A stretch of DNA of 64,000 nt from Ganoderma boninense (taxonomy: Eukaryota; Basidiomycota; Agaricomycetes; Polyporales; Polyporaceae): positions 2,813,394 through 2,877,393 of the forward strand of contig CM035310.1 in NCBI GenBank assembly GCA_002900995.3. Reading direction: 5' to 3'. Shown in pieces: positions 10,639 to 23,260 of this stretch. Under the pieces are notes generated by a model. The model was not told where the DNA came from. It ran no database searches and saw nothing but the letters and a program-made list of their open reading frames with translations. Position numbers and translations under genes: made by a program. The first letter of the stretch is position 1, and each line of letters opens with the position of its first letter.

Positions 10639-12647
10639 GACTTTTGTTGAATTTCGAGGATGCGCGGAAGCGTTGGGGAGTGTTGGCCGTGGGCGAAGAC
10701 GAGTTGGGTTGTCGGGGGCTTTCGGGGCTGGCCCTGTTATCTAAAAAATTCTGCAGTCAGCCTCGCGGAAATGACGAAGACTTGGCCAAGATTTACTGTG
10801 TGCCGGGCCTATATGTCAGCCACGGGATCAAGCAGGTGTGCGCGACGTCATCGCGGTCTGACCAGAGACCTGCTACGTATGTACCCGCGGTTCGTCTCCT
10901 CAGAATTGAAGGCTAGTGGATTGAAGCTAGTGGAGCACATTCAGAAATTTTCAGAGGCTATACTCCATGAGTAAAAGGACAGCGGATAGAGGGGCAGAAG
11001 TCTGAGTCGCAATTCGGTATGGTTGAGTAAGACTCGGACCAGCTATTGAAAACTCCCTGTGAATTGATTGGAAGCAAAACCGAGGAGGACAGCAGAGACG
11101 TAATATGTTCAGAATAGCCTGAGAGCAAGATATTGGCGGTCGGGGAACTTTGGCCATGGAGATCTGCAGACTGGACTCTGGAGGGACGTGGCCACTGTTC
11201 GAAGCAGTTCCAACCGTAAAGTAGATGGCAAGCGCCCAAAGGATTCATGGGATTTGTCAAGCGTTTCCCACGGATGTCTTCGTCGGCAGTCGCCGTGCAC
11301 AGCGAGTGGAGGAGGCGAATATTTTCTTTCAACCTGACCATCGCCAACACTTCCTGTTTTTCAAAGACAGCTGATTCAACCTGGGATTCTGTGACATTTG
11401 TGCACTTCAATAACATCGAAGGATCTTCAATCTATTCGCTATGCGTTATGCCCCGTGCCAGAGAATACACCGAACGCCGTTCGGAGGGGTAACAACGCAG
11501 GATCAGTTAATAAACGTTGTGAGTCCTGCCAACTACTACGATCACTTCCAGAGTTGCTTACTTACTTTCTTCGTTTGAGAAATAGATTTTTACAGTCGCA
11601 GAATCACCGTGACAAATAAGTATGGCGCCGCGGCGCCACCTCTTGGATGCAATAAAGGCGACTCCGACCTCCCTGGGCTTACTGCTCTCGCGCGTCCCAT
11701 GTCAGATGCTTGATCATCTGAGAGCAATGCCTCCGAGAGACAGTCCTCTATGACAGTTGCGAGGACCGGAGCTCAAGCATCACTGTGAAGTCGATGGTGG
11801 CGCACCGTGGATCGTAAGGAGCACCCTTGTTGACAGCGAAGTTATCATTCTGACCGTCTTCCCTCTCGTGGGACTGTATTTATGCATGATTTCTGCCGCT
11901 CATAAGTCGCCAAGACGGACTCCACAAAGGACTATAGATCAGAGTTGGAGACATGTCGTGGCTACCCACCAGGCTTGCCAACATCGGGTCCTCGAATGCA
12001 GTTAGTACCTCTCTCAGATACGAGATAGAATGCAGGCTCATTGCTGATCTCATCCGGACTCGCGTCATTGGACCCTTTTCATTCCAGCCAGGGGTTGATG
12101 TGGGGTTGCTATTTCTTGTTTGATGTCGGTTGCTTGCATGTGGCGAGTCTCCGGTTGCAATCGGTGAGTTGCGGTTCACCTCCGCGGCTCTTCAACGCAT
12201 ATCCCGCCGTCAAGAGGCTATGTAAGATGTTGCATTTAAGGACGATTTTCATATATACTTCGGTGCACAATGTTCTGTTTTGACGGCTTATGAGCACTGG
12301 GCTGCCAAGTTACGCGGTTTGCCATTTTATTATTTCTCCTTATGTCGATATTCCGATTGATCGTTGTAGATGAGCTGGCTTCCTCCAACCGTCTGCTGGT
12401 GGTAATTTTTATTCCATACAACATGAGGAGGAATGTCAACACATGCGACGGCGGTGGGGCGCAACGTCCAACAGACTGTTGTCATATGTCAGATGTTTGA
12501 TGTCTCTGCTCGGTATTCCGGTATTTGATCGCAGCCACAGATCCGTCAAATTCAGGCATCCCAGTATATCAAGTACCAGTAAGCCAATTCCTCGCACCTG
12601 TTTCTCATCCGCACTGATCTTACACGGTCCTTCATAGCCTAGGCACG
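10639..12647. other. 2.0-kb intergenic region
   Basis: Separates the opsin-related gene (minus) from F-box copy 2 (plus). The longest open frame (minus, 10958-11416) shows no recognisable domain and atypical composition. I see no convincing gene. Confidence 0.4.
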
Positions 12648-14467
12648 ATGTCTCTCCCCGCAGAACTTTGGCATGAAGTTATTCGACAAGTTTCCACTCA
12701 GGATCAAAGGACGTGTTTGTTCGTATCGAAGACCCTCCACGACATCGCGATCCGGTCTCTATTCTTCCACATACACCTCACCTTCGGGGCGTGGTGTCCC
12801 CATGGGAAAGGTTCAGCTACCGCCAGTGGCATGCAATATTACACAGACGAGCGCCAGCAAGAGACACAGCAACACAACGCTCGCGTAAGAGGTGAAATTC
12901 TCCAACACATCCGCCAAACTCCCCGCTTTGCAAACATAGTCAAGCAAGTCTCCGTGTACGCATACGCCGCAGACGAACAGTCTGAGCTCGGTGAGCTCTG
13001 TGTACACGATGAACAACCGCAATTCCCTGATTTTTCCCTCAGCCCCTTTGGAGGAGGCTTTGTCCTTGCTTCGCGGCCTGTGTGGGTTCTCATGGTACGG
13101 TTCAAATCCCCCGCCACCTCCTTCAATCATCGAGAGGTTACGCGAAGCGTCCGGCAAAACCCTCCTTGACCTGGTACTCCCGTAAAGTCACTGTCGTTGC
13201 CCCTCCCGCCCTCCGCGTATCTGACTCCGCGTCTTCAATCGGTCCAGCTCGAATGTCCAGGTCAACCCCTGCCCGCCGCTCCCACGGCTCACGTCCCTAG
13301 CGTTCCTCCAGCGGCACCACTCCCGCAGGCCGGTCACGGAAGACTCGACCGCCGCAGCAACGACGGCCATTCGCGCGCTCGTCGCCGCCCACGCCAGCAG
13401 CACCCTCCGCTCGCTCTGTGTCTACGGCGACGTCCTCTCGGGCGACCTCGCCGCGACGCTCCCCTCGTTTCAGCCCTGGCACCTCACCGAGCTGTCCGTC
13501 ATCAACCCCCGCACCCTCCCGGACTTCACCGCGATTTTCGAGCGCTGCACGGCGCTCCGCGCGTTCACGCTCTGCGACCGGGCGCGCTACGACGGACCGC
13601 ACGCGGAGGGGGAGCAGGAGGGGGGCGTGTCGTACGCGCAGTGGTCCAACGACGCGTTCGTCGCCGTCCTCCGCGCGCACACGCACCCCGCCGCGTTCCC
13701 GCACCTGACCGCCTTCAAGCTCCTCGGCGCGTGGTTCTGGGCGGACCAGATGGACGCCGTCGCCGCGTTCCTCCGGGGCCGCGCGGGCCTGCGCCGGCTC
13801 GACCTCGCGAACGACAGGTGGACGCGCTGGGACGGCGACGGGATCCTCGACGACCTGCGCCCTGTGCTCGAGATCCTCGCGGGGCTCCCGCGTCTGGAGG
13901 TGCTCGGGTTCGACGTGCGCGGGGCGCGGCTCACGCGGGAGGATATAAGGTGCTTGGAGAGGCACATCCCGAGGTCGGTGACTGCGCTGGCGCTGACGGT
14001 GTTTGCGGAGTCGTCGAAGGCGCAGGCGGGGGACTGGAGGCGGCTCGTAAGTCTTGGAGTTCGAGTTCGAGTTTGTGTCGACTGACTCCCGAGTTCGTTG
14101 GCGCAGATCACGGGGCTCGACGCGCTCCGGTATCTCCACATCCTGTCGGTGTACGGGCAGGAGCGCGGGGACATCGAAGGCGTCCTCACGGGCTCGCGTC
14201 CGCCCTCCCTCGAGCTCTTCGGCTACAACCAGGACATGCGCTGGGTCTCCCGCGCGGACAGCTCGGGCGCGGGCATGGGGGAGCTTGGTGAGCGTTGGCC
14301 GTATTCCCGGGTGCAGTTCCGCACGCGCGAGGACTTCGGATGCGAGGACTGGGAGTGGCTTCTGCGGCACCACGGGGAGGACAACGAGGACGTTTTCTGT
14401 GAGCAGGTTCCCTTCCCGATGCGGCCCCTGCTGACTTCGCATGATGATAGGGATTTGGGGGAGGTAG
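12648..14467 (+). CDS. F-box/leucine-rich protein, copy 2
   Basis: Probable SCF substrate adaptor. Five exons; introns 12991-13042, 13182-13247, 14047-14106 and 14399-14450, all GT-AG and mostly with a CTGAC-type branch site. The N-terminal F-box is SLPAELWHEVIRQV followed by SKTLHDIAIRSLFFHI. Shared family blocks follow: GFSWYG, LLDLVLP, LRAFTLC, LTAFKLLGAWFW, LEVLGFDV and, near the end, DWEWLLRHHG. The last exon is tiny: splicing at 14399 gives a stop at 14467, matching the terminal exon of copy 4. Reading through instead would stop at 14481. Exon 3 is very GC-rich compared with exon 1. It shares intron phases with copies 1, 3 and 4, so these are duplicates of one ancestor. Confidence 0.82.
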
Positions 14468-16171
14468 TCGTGCACCACTAGTTCGCGTTGATATGGACAC
14501 ACACACCCCAGCCGTCGACACAAGCCTGCTCCTGGGTGCTCGGGATTCCGTGCATACCGGGGAGGCGTAGGCGAGCGCAATAATCCTAGCAAGTTCGACG
14601 GAGCGCACATTAATATTTTGCCCCTGGATCTCCGTGGTGGCGAAACACATCCTCCAAATCCTAAGGCCTAAGGTCCGTGCACGCGAAGTGCTTTCTATCC
14701 GGCGCCGAGAGTGGCATCCCGCCCAAACGCCGAAATGGATTCTTGCTTAGATTGCGACGTCACCACCGGTGCTGTTTTGGAGCCGGTGGGTTTGGAAACG
14801 CCCGGCGGCACTTCACCGTCCGTCTCGACGATGAAACCCGCCAGAGTTCCAGGACTTCTGCTTCTTTTGGGTCTCTCCTGAGCCCGGGTCCCGATGCTCC
14901 CGATTGTGCAGTGGTAGGTCCCCCCGCCGCCCACAATTTTGGTTTTCAAATAGAGCTCTAGCAGTCGCAGCTATCACCTTCCCACCCCCGTCAACGACTC
15001 CCCATCCCCGCATGGCTTGGTTCGCATTCTCCAATCGCGGCGCATTTGTCATGCGAGGCATGGTCTTCGGAGCGGAGCATGGCTGTCGTGCACTGATTGG
15101 ACCTTCCCGTCCTGGAGCTGTACCATACGATGGAAACCTGTATGCTTAAGCCAATCCGCATCACAATCTAGGAACTCCACCTCCACTCGCTTCCTGTCGA
15201 GAAGAATAAGTATTGAGGGGGACGAGGTTACGCCGAGCGTCCCGCGTCGTTCGGAGAGCTACTCGGGTCTGGGGTGTACGTACACCTCTAACGGACACCG
15301 GCTAATGGATGGCGTTGCCACCTGGAGGGGCTCTTGTATTCTATGAGCCATGGCGATTGACGGCGACGAACTGTGACTACCTGCAATTTGTGAGGTTTCT
15401 ATTTGGAGCCCCCAACATGGACAAGTGTGTCTGGAGTGAGGCTGGATGGTGTGAGTTGCGAGGACTCGGCATCGATACGAATTTGTCGAAAGGTCTGTGG
15501 AATTCATTTCTCGGTAGCCGAAGTCAGAGAGATGTCAAGAAAGACTGTGTTTTCACACCGATTGTGCGAGATAGACATGGAGATCTGGGTCGGGTACGTG
15601 ATGCTGGAGGAGCGGGGAGGAGATGACATGAATAGACTATTCACAACGTGGGAGAGGGAGATCGGGTTCTGGGCGAGAAGCTGAGAACCTGATGTTCGCG
15701 CGCGTGTGCAGATTCGACATGGGAACGAGATTGTATACAGCCGACTCTCCCAGCGCCAATGCGGGCCTTGACCTAACCATCGTCGTCCAACACGGAAACC
15801 GACGACGTCACGATGCCCCAGAGCCCCTAGAGTGGCCGACGCGTACATATCCGTCCACACATCTTCCCCAACCATCTCCTGCCCCCGCTTCCTATGCGTC
15901 GCCCGTCCTAGCACGCCCTCGTCCCCCGTCGCGCCTCTCGCCACTCCTCGCCAGCTGCTGGGATCGGGGTCAAGGGCACTCGGAAGCCCGGAGAGCGCGC
16001 ACACCCAAATGTGCCTAGCGCCTGGCAGCCACGTGGGGCTGCCATCCAGGTGTATGCTAAGACTGATCACAGGTGGTCCCTGGTCCTCTCGCCCTAAATT
16101 CCTCCCCCATCTTCATATAAACACCCACCTCGTCCCCCGCAACCACCCCTCCCCACCTCCCACTCGCAGCC
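14468..16171. other. 1.7-kb intergenic region
   Basis: Between F-box copies 2 and 3. A 188-residue minus-strand open frame (15504-16070) has no recognisable domain and lies partly over the promoter of copy 3. I regard it as chance. Nothing else is supported. Confidence 0.4.
16115..16121 (+). promoter_or_regulatory. TATA-like element before F-box copy 3
   Basis: ATATAAA, 51 bp before the ATG at 16172, followed by a C-rich leader. Spacing is reasonable; function is inferred. Confidence 0.4.
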
Positions 16172-18176
16172 ATGCATAGACAGCTCGCCCCAGAGATGTG
16201 GGCCCTCGTCATGCAGCACCTCGCCCCCCACGACCAGGCGACCTGTCTGTCGCTCTCAAGCACCCACCACACAATCGCGAGGCGGTTCGTCTTTTCCGAC
16301 GTCTCCGTTACTTTGGGGCTCTGGAAAGGGGCCCTCGTCGACGACGAGACCCACCTGCTGAGCAAGGCCATCCAGGATAACGTTAGCCGCCGTGCACGTA
16401 GCAGTCTTGCGCTGCTCAAGCATGCAGCCAACGTATCCGACTTTGCCGACTTGGTCAAGAAAATATCCGTGCGAGCCCAGGGGCTCACCGAAGACATTCA
16501 TATCGCGTTTGACATAGGCGTGTCCCATCCAACCTCTTCTTCATTATTAATCTAATGTCTCGACATCCTCCAGATATTCTTGTCCGCGCGCTTGCAAAGT
16601 TGCGTAACCTCCGGGCCTTCACCTGGTACGGCACCAGCCCCGCACCCACGAGCGACGTCCTCCGAACTTTGTTAGAAACCTCAGGGAGGACCCTGAGCCA
16701 ACTCTGTCTCCCGTAACGTCTCGCTTCATTCATCCAGAGACTTCGTACGGCTCACTGCATGTCCCATGGTCACAGGACGGCGCTCCCAAAGTGCTTCACT
16801 CTTCCGCCGCACACAAAACTGACGTCGTTCGCCCTTCTCGAACGCCACGCCTTCGACGCAGGCGCGGGCCCCCCGCCCGTGGCCGCCGCAGAACGCATCC
16901 TCGCTGCCAACGCTGACACCCTCCAGCGCGTCTGCATCTCCTCGAGCCCCGAGACAGTCAGCGTCCTGTACGGCAGCGACCCGGCGGCATTCACGCGGCT
17001 CCAGGAGCTGTCCCTCATCTTCCCGAACACCGTCGACGGCCTCGACGCCGTCTTCACGCACTGCACCGCCCTGCGCTCGCTCGCCTTCTGCGTCTCCTCG
17101 GACAACGGCGTCGACGAGGCGGTGACAGACGCGCTCCGCACGCACCCCTCCGCCCTCCCGCGGCTCACCTCCCTCAAGCTGCACCACCGCACGGGCTTCC
17201 CGCGGGGCACCGCGCCCGCGCAGGACGTCGCGGACTTCGTGCTCGGGCACCCGGGCCTGCGGCGGCTCGACGTCGTGCTGGGGCCCAGCGCGCTCGCGTT
17301 CTACGGCGGGTGCCCGCTCATGTGGGCGCTCCCGAAGCTCCCCGCGCTCGCGGTGCTCGGGTTCGACTTCTACCCGGCCTACCTCGTCCGCGGCCTCGTG
17401 CAGTTCCTCGACATCAACCTCCCCCGCGCGCTCTCCGCGCTCCACGTGTACGCGCGCGTCGGCCAGGCGGACATGTCGACGGACGACTGGGCGGTCTTCG
17501 TGAGCACCCCTTCCATTCACCCTCACCCATGCCTCTCCTGCCCGTTCCCCCCTTTTCCCCCTGTGCGTAGGGTGGGTGTAATATTGACGACACTGACGGC
17601 GTCCTGGCGGCTAGTTCGAGGAGCGCACCGCCCTGCGCTTCATCAACGTCGTGTGCGACAAGGCCGACTCCGTCGGGCTCCGGGACGCGCTCTTCCGGCA
17701 GCCCCCGCCCGCCCTCGAGCTCCTCGGCTACAACTTCGCCATGCACGCCGTCTCGCGCGCGCGCGCGACGGGCGACGCGGTCTTCGCCGCGCCGTGGTCG
17801 TGGCCGAAGACGTTCCACGCGTCGCTCGACCGGTCCGCGAGCATCGGCGGGGAGGACGAGGAGGAGGACTGGGAGTGGCTGCTGCGGCACCACGGGCACA
17901 ACGACAAGATCGACATCGGTGGGTGCCGTCTGTGTCTGGTGCACGGTGTGCTTGTTGTGGGGACGAGAGGCTGACTCTGACTCCGACTCTGGTTTGCGCG
18001 TCGAAGCCGAGTGGATGCTGAAGGCGTCGGCGGACGACAACGGCGGCGGCGGCGGCGGCGGCGCGAATCCTCAGTGCAGCACCGGGGCCGGCGCCTCGAA
18101 CGGCTACGCGAAGAACGGAGGGCACGGCGCGCGAGGGGGCTCGACTGGCGACGACTCGATGGAGACCGGTGGTTAG
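16172..18176 (+). CDS. F-box/leucine-rich protein, copy 3
   Basis: Probable SCF substrate adaptor with the same five-exon plan as copies 2 and 4. F-box at residues 3-45 (QLAPEMWALVMQHL; SSTHHTIARRFVF). Family blocks: AFTWYG, LSQLCLP, LRSLAFCV, LTSLKLHHR, LAVLGFDF, LELLGYNF, DWEWLLRHHG. Introns 2-4 are GT-AG (16713-16775, 17500-17614, 17919-18006). The first intron keeps the family position and phase only if a GC donor is used (16518-16573); the nearby GT at 16520 would shift the frame. The last exon is longer than in its relatives and adds a Gly-rich tail encoded by a GGC repeat before the stop at 18176. Function of the tail is unknown. Confidence 0.78.
18041..18063 (+). repeat. GGC trinucleotide repeat coding for poly-Gly
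   Basis: A run of seven CGG/GGC units in the last exon of F-box copy 3. It encodes a glycine tract and is prone to length change. Confidence 0.8.
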
Positions 18177-18774
18177 AACGGACTGCGCCCCTGGGCTACT
18201 TATGAATTTTCTTGGGCTCGATCGATCGCGAGATCGATGCACATGCATACACATGTAACGTACATGCATAGTACGTATACGTACCACCACGTCCCCTGTT
18301 CTGTTTCCTGCCCTCGTTCCTGTTTCCCTCTCGGCGGCGGCGAGGTTTCCCCGGACGCGCTTCTCCGTCGACGGCCCCAGAAGGACGGACGGACGTACCG
18401 CCAACGCTGGAACAGGAAGGAACAGGAACACGACTGGCTCGATGGCCCACGACGATGGTTAGCTGGCACACACCCTGCGCGCAGCCCCGCCAGGGTGCCG
18501 CATCGCCACGCCAGAAGTTTCAAGTCGCATAGAGATAGAGCGACCCGACGCGCAGCCAAGGGGGGTGTGGACATACGGCGGAGTTTACCCCACACAACGG
18601 CAATGGCACATGTATGGTATGGTGTACACAAGAATGTATATGCACTGCTAGTGATATATATCTCCGGGGGTATACAGCGAACAGAGAGCGGTCGACAATA
18701 TATACAATTACCCCCCCTGCCCCCTTGCAATTGTGTGCCTCGTCGGCTAGCAAGTAGTAAGTAAGTGGTAAATA
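18177..18774. other. Convergent intergenic region with palindromes
   Basis: About 600 bp between the 3' ends of F-box copy 3 and the methyltransferase-like gene. It holds a stem-loop candidate at 18221-18238 (7-bp arms ATCGATC/GATCGAT around GCGA) and a perfect 14-bp palindrome at 18271-18284 among ACATGCAT repeats. No gene seen. Confidence 0.5.
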
Positions 18775-20957
18775 CTACCGTCGCATGGGCCCAGCCCCCT
18801 GCCCCTGCCGTATCCTCTGCAGGCGCTCGGCCTCCTGCTGCAGCTGCTCGTTTTCGCGCGCGACGTGCTCCGTCTCGGGTTCGGCGGGGACGTAGTCCTT
18901 GATGAACGCGTTGTCACCCCGGACGTTGAGGAACGAGTACTCGGCGAGCTCGACGCCGCTCCCGCGGTTGTAGTTTGCGTAAATCAGGTTGATCTATCCA
19001 CCCCCGACCCATACACACATGCAACATACAACACGTCAGCCATCGCTCCCGACACCCGTACCCAGCCCTACGTCCTCGCATCCCCCTCGCATGCACGCAG
19101 GCCGCAGAGCCGACGGGGCAAACGAAACGAAACGAAACGAAATGCACGCACCTCGTTATGGAACGGCCGCAGCCCCGAGATCTCCAGCAGCTCCCACCAC
19201 TCCAGGAAGTCCTGGAACCGCTGGTTCCACACGTGCAGCTCGATCTGCAGCTGCCCGAACGGCAGCACGCCCTCGCGCTCGGGCACGCCCCACACCGACT
19301 TGTTCCCGCCGCCGTTCCCGCTGCCGCCCGTGGGAGCGGCGACGGCGCCGTTGGCGGGGCTCCCGCGCTCCATGGTGAAGTCGCGGATGATCGCGCGGAA
19401 CGTCTCCCACTCCCAGCCCTCCACGTCGAGCCGGAGGAAGTCGATGTGCGAGTGTCCTGACCGAGCGTCCAACCGAATTCACGTCAGCCACCCGAACCCT
19501 CCCCCCCTCCTCCCTCTCCAACCCATCGTCCCGCCGCGGTTGTGAGAGGATGAGAGGACGAACACAAACAGGACGGTACGCACCGTTTTCGGCCATGAGG
19601 CTCCTAAGCGTCCACCTCTTGGGGTCGTCGCTGGACCCGTGCCTGTCGGTTGCGCCGAGCGCGAGCTTCGCGAAGTGCGCGCGGTGCCGGAGCGAGCGGG
19701 GTATGTGGTTCTTGGCGCCGTCGCCCTTCGTCGAGTCGTAGATCCACACCTGGCAGAAGCGCGTCGACTGCAGGAGCACCGCCTCGAACGAGTACGAAGA
19801 GTCGATCCCTGTGTTGTGTGCGGTGGGGGTCAGCGCAGTCCGGATCAGCAGATGGCGAATCGCGTCGGAGAGGTCAGATGGCAGATGGCGAGACGCTGCA
19901 GGCGCGAAAGATGCCGTAAGACCGGAAATGAGCAAGGCCCCACGCCGTGGGCAGAGATTGGGCCATAACGGCATATGGCTACTGTGCGCCCTGACGGGCC
20001 GGACGCGCTAACACCGCGGCTTAATAGCGGGACGTGCGGGGGCACACGGCGCATCGCATTTGCAGCCCTGTATCAGAATGTCGCAGGCGGGACATCGCGA
20101 TGCGCAGGAGAAGAAGGGGTGGGCCAAGGGAATGCGGAACGGCTGCGTCTCCAGGGAATGGAGGTCACAGCCGGCGACGCGACGGAGGAAGCTGGAGAGG
20201 GAGAAGGAGGAATAGCCGATGCCCTCGGTTGCTCGCGTAACTCCGTCCGTGAGGACTAGGCATAGCGCGAAGTGGCAACATAGGGATCGAATGGGCGCGG
20301 CGCGCACGGGAAGGAGGGGGAACGCGCGGCGACGTGGCAGGATTGACGGGAAGGAAGAAGACACAAAGGGGGACGCCAGACAAGGGAGCAATGCTGCGGG
20401 TAAACGGGAGCAGAGACGCACCGAAGGAGTAGACGACGCAGTCTGGCTTGTCCTGTATCCGTGATATGCCACATATCCATTTGCCGCCGTCGCCAAGCGC
20501 GCCCAACCTGTCGAGCTCGTGGGGGCAGTTGAATACTGGGGGAAAGAAGTCCCCTGGAAATGCATCCGCGCGTCAGTCGAACGTCAGCTACGGGAAGCAT
20601 CAGGAGGACTGACAGACAGTGTATGCAGGCCAGGGATCCTGGTCTGGGGGAAACCTGGGAGACGAGAGGTGTGAGGTGGGATGCGCGAGGAAAGATTGAT
20701 GGAGGCGAAACGTACATGACGACTTGTGCTGGTGTGGGGCCAAACTTTGTGATAAGGTCATGGCGTTGGGGGATCATGTCGCGGTACTTGCGCTCTTCGC
20801 GCTCTAATCGCGCCTTGAGTTCATGATTTGCGTTGTAGTGAACAGGGCGAGGAGGAGGAGCGGAGGTGGAGAGGAACCAGTATGCACAGACGATGAGGGC
20901 AGCGAGGGCAATGGTATAGCGGGGATGCCGCTGGCCGAGCATCGGCACTTTGAACAT
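18775..20957 (-). CDS. Membrane-anchored methyltransferase-like protein
   Basis: Reads as a type II membrane protein with a METTL24/FkbM-like methyltransferase domain, presumably acting in the secretory pathway. Substrate unknown. The start at 20957 (MFKVPML) precedes one hydrophobic anchor (YTIALAALIVCAYWF, residues 13-27). Then come a short coiled segment (LKARLEREERKY), a GDGGKWICG motif that may be the nucleotide-binding loop, a WIYDST strand and an RLDVEGWEW motif, which matches the LKxDVEGxE signature of this group. The tail is helical and Glu/Gln-rich. There are several introns: most are 60-180 nt, but one (19809-20421) is 613 nt, with canonical ends and an in-frame join (YSFG to IDSS). 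The fold is likely; catalytic activity is inferred. Confidence 0.72.
19121..19140. repeat. AACGA pentanucleotide microsatellite
   Basis: Four perfect copies of AACGA (plus-strand reading), inside an intron of the methyltransferase-like gene. Confidence 0.8.
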
Positions 20958-21272
20958 GAAGCAGTCTGTCGCCGAGCGGTCGAGGCTGGGGAGAGAGCAA
21001 GACGGTTGGGGTGAAGGCGGGGGGAGGCGAGTGGAAAAGAGGAAAATCCAGGGCTGAGTACGTTGAGCGGAAAGATGGGTCCAAGGCCTCGGTCTCAGCT
21101 CGCTCCCGTCGCGCGCGCGGACCAATCCGAGGGCTCTTCCCACGCTTCGACAGCGGGCGCCAGTAACCAACTTTTGAATTTGCGCTTATCCCACTCTCTC
21201 CCTTGGTCCTTCTCCACCGCATTAATCTCATCCCCCAGATTTTAACCACTTCCCCCAAGACGAACCCGCACC
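20958..21272. other. Divergent promoter region
   Basis: 315 bp between the starts of the methyltransferase-like gene (minus) and F-box copy 4 (plus). No further feature is supported. Confidence 0.4.
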
Positions 21273-23027
21273 ATGTCTGGACCAAGATCCCTGCCTCCTG
21301 AAATATGGATGCATATAATTCGATCTATGCCCCTCAGGGACCGGCGGCCGTGCTTGTCCATCTCCAAGTCGCTTCATGACATCGCCCTGCCACTCGTCTT
21401 CTCCCACATAACCGTCAGATTTGGGATATGGCGGAATACGGACGACCTCAACAAGCACTGGGCTGAAGACGAAAAAACGATAGCCGAGAATGCAACTCGT
21501 GTCAGCGAACAATTTCTTCGGCACATCATCCAGTCCCCCGAGCTCGCCCGTATCGTAACCAAGGTCACCGTACGTGCATACACCCCATTAGGAGAGCCAC
21601 AGTCGGACGAGCTTATGGGTAAGTGTGCTCTATTTTCAATTCTAGATAGTGCTCGTGAAACGTGGTGCTCACCGATTCTTCATAGGCGCTTTGGTTGCTG
21701 CTCTCAACGTTCTCCGCCTACAGGCATTTTCTTGGTATGGCTGTGGTCCAGAACCCCAGGAGGAAGTTATATGCGCCCTTGCAGAGACCTCGGCTGCCTC
21801 TTTATCTGAGCTTGTTTTACCGTGCGTGGAGCATTGCATCCTGGTCCGATCCGGCTCTCACAAGCTTCTACAGCCCGGACCTCCCGGAAATATGCCCGTG
21901 GCTTCCTACGATCAATCCACTGAAATCCCTCTCGTTCCTCTCCCGCTATTACGACCACTATCCGGACGTATACGCAGGATCGAACAGCTGCAACGCTATC
22001 AGGGAAACCGTGGACGCCAACGCCAAGTCCCTCCGCAGCCTCACGCTATATTGCGAGATCTTTTCCGGATGCAACACATGGAAGCTTACGTCGCTTGTTG
22101 ACCTCACCCTCCTGTCGCCGCTAGACTCTGTCAGCCTTCACGCCGTCTTCGAGGACTGCACACAGCTCCGTTCGCTCACCCTCTGCCTCGACCACGACCT
22201 CGACGACGATCTCTCCGAAATCTTTGAAGAGCACGTGGACGCGCTCCCGCACCTCACCGCCTTCAAGTTCCTCGCCCTCTGGATGCAGCCCCAGGACATC
22301 GAGAGCCTAGCGGTGTTCCTCCGCGGTAAGACGTCGCTCGAGCGCCTCGAATGTATCAACCAGGCTGCGCCCAGACACCAGCTGGACTGCGAGCCGTTGT
22401 TGAAGATCCTCGCGGACCTCCCGCGCCTGAACGTTTTCGGATGTGACGTCAGGACGGTCCGGCTGACCGCAGACCACCTGAGCCACCTGAGCGCGTGCAT
22501 CCCTCAACAGGTGACCGCGCTAGCACTAAACGTCGCCGTCACCGAGTGGGCCACGACCGAGGAGGACTGGGCTCAATTCGTACGTCGATCCCTGGTGCCG
22601 TTCTCGCATGCTACATTGCATCAACACTGACTGCTAAACCTCCTTTAGTTCGAGGGGCGCAGCGCGTGCCGCTATCTGCACATCATTCCCGACTCAGACC
22701 ATGACGCGCACGATTTGCGGAGGATCGTCGCACAATACCCGCCCGCGAAGCTCGAACTCGTTGGCTATAAGGACACTCTTTGCTGGATGTCGCAGGGCTG
22801 CGACGGAAACGACGATGGCGCCTGGGCACCCTCGCGGGTGTACTTCCGCACGGCGGAGGACTTCGACGGGAACGAGGAGTGGGAGTGGCTGTTGCGGCAC
22901 CACGGGCAGGATCCTCCCCTTCCGACGCAGACGTGTAAGGATACATACATTCGAATCGTGTGGCGCGGCCGAGCTGACGGTGTCGTTTCCTTTGTTTTTT
23001 TACTCAGGGTTTGGGCCTGATGAATAG
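21273..23027 (+). CDS. F-box/leucine-rich protein, copy 4
   Basis: Probable SCF substrate adaptor and the cleanest member of the array. Five exons with GT-AG introns 21619-21685, 21822-21873, 22579-22648 and 22935-23007. F-box near residues 4-48 (SLPPEIWMHIIRSM; SISKSLHDIALPLVFSHI). Family blocks: AFSWYG, LSELVLP, LKSLSFLSRYY, LRSLTLCL, LTAFKFLALW, LNVFGCDV, LELVGYK, EWEWLLRHHG. The terminal exon codes only for a short FGPDE tail. All four introns match copies 2 and 3 in position and phase. About 230 bp downstream lies a relic of a further copy. Target proteins cannot be predicted. Confidence 0.85.
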
Positions 23028-23260
23028 CCATGAGCGAAGACGTAGAGGGTGAAACGAGGTCAGAAGCCAGGATGAGATGTAGAAAATGTATTTGAGAGAT
23101 GGAAGTGTAGTTAACGGTGCGTCGCGCAGTTTTGTTGTGTTGTACGGGCGGCGTCGAATGTTCGGAGTCTTGCTGACATGGGACTCTTCCAAAGGTCCAT
23201 GGCCAACTTTGCATATACCATCAATTTGCTAGTCTTTTGAGCATCGCAGCAACCGAGCCC

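Noticed and set aside
10958..11416. 152-residue minus-strand open frame
   Set aside because: Cys/Ser/Leu-rich without domain, splice chain or good start; could not be supported as a gene.
13297..14610. 437-residue minus-strand open frame
   Set aside because: It is antisense to F-box copy 2, Arg/Glu-rich as expected from a GC-rich shadow, and lacks domains.
15504..16070. 188-residue minus-strand open frame
   Set aside because: No recognisable domain and overlaps the promoter side of F-box copy 3; probably chance in GC-rich DNA.
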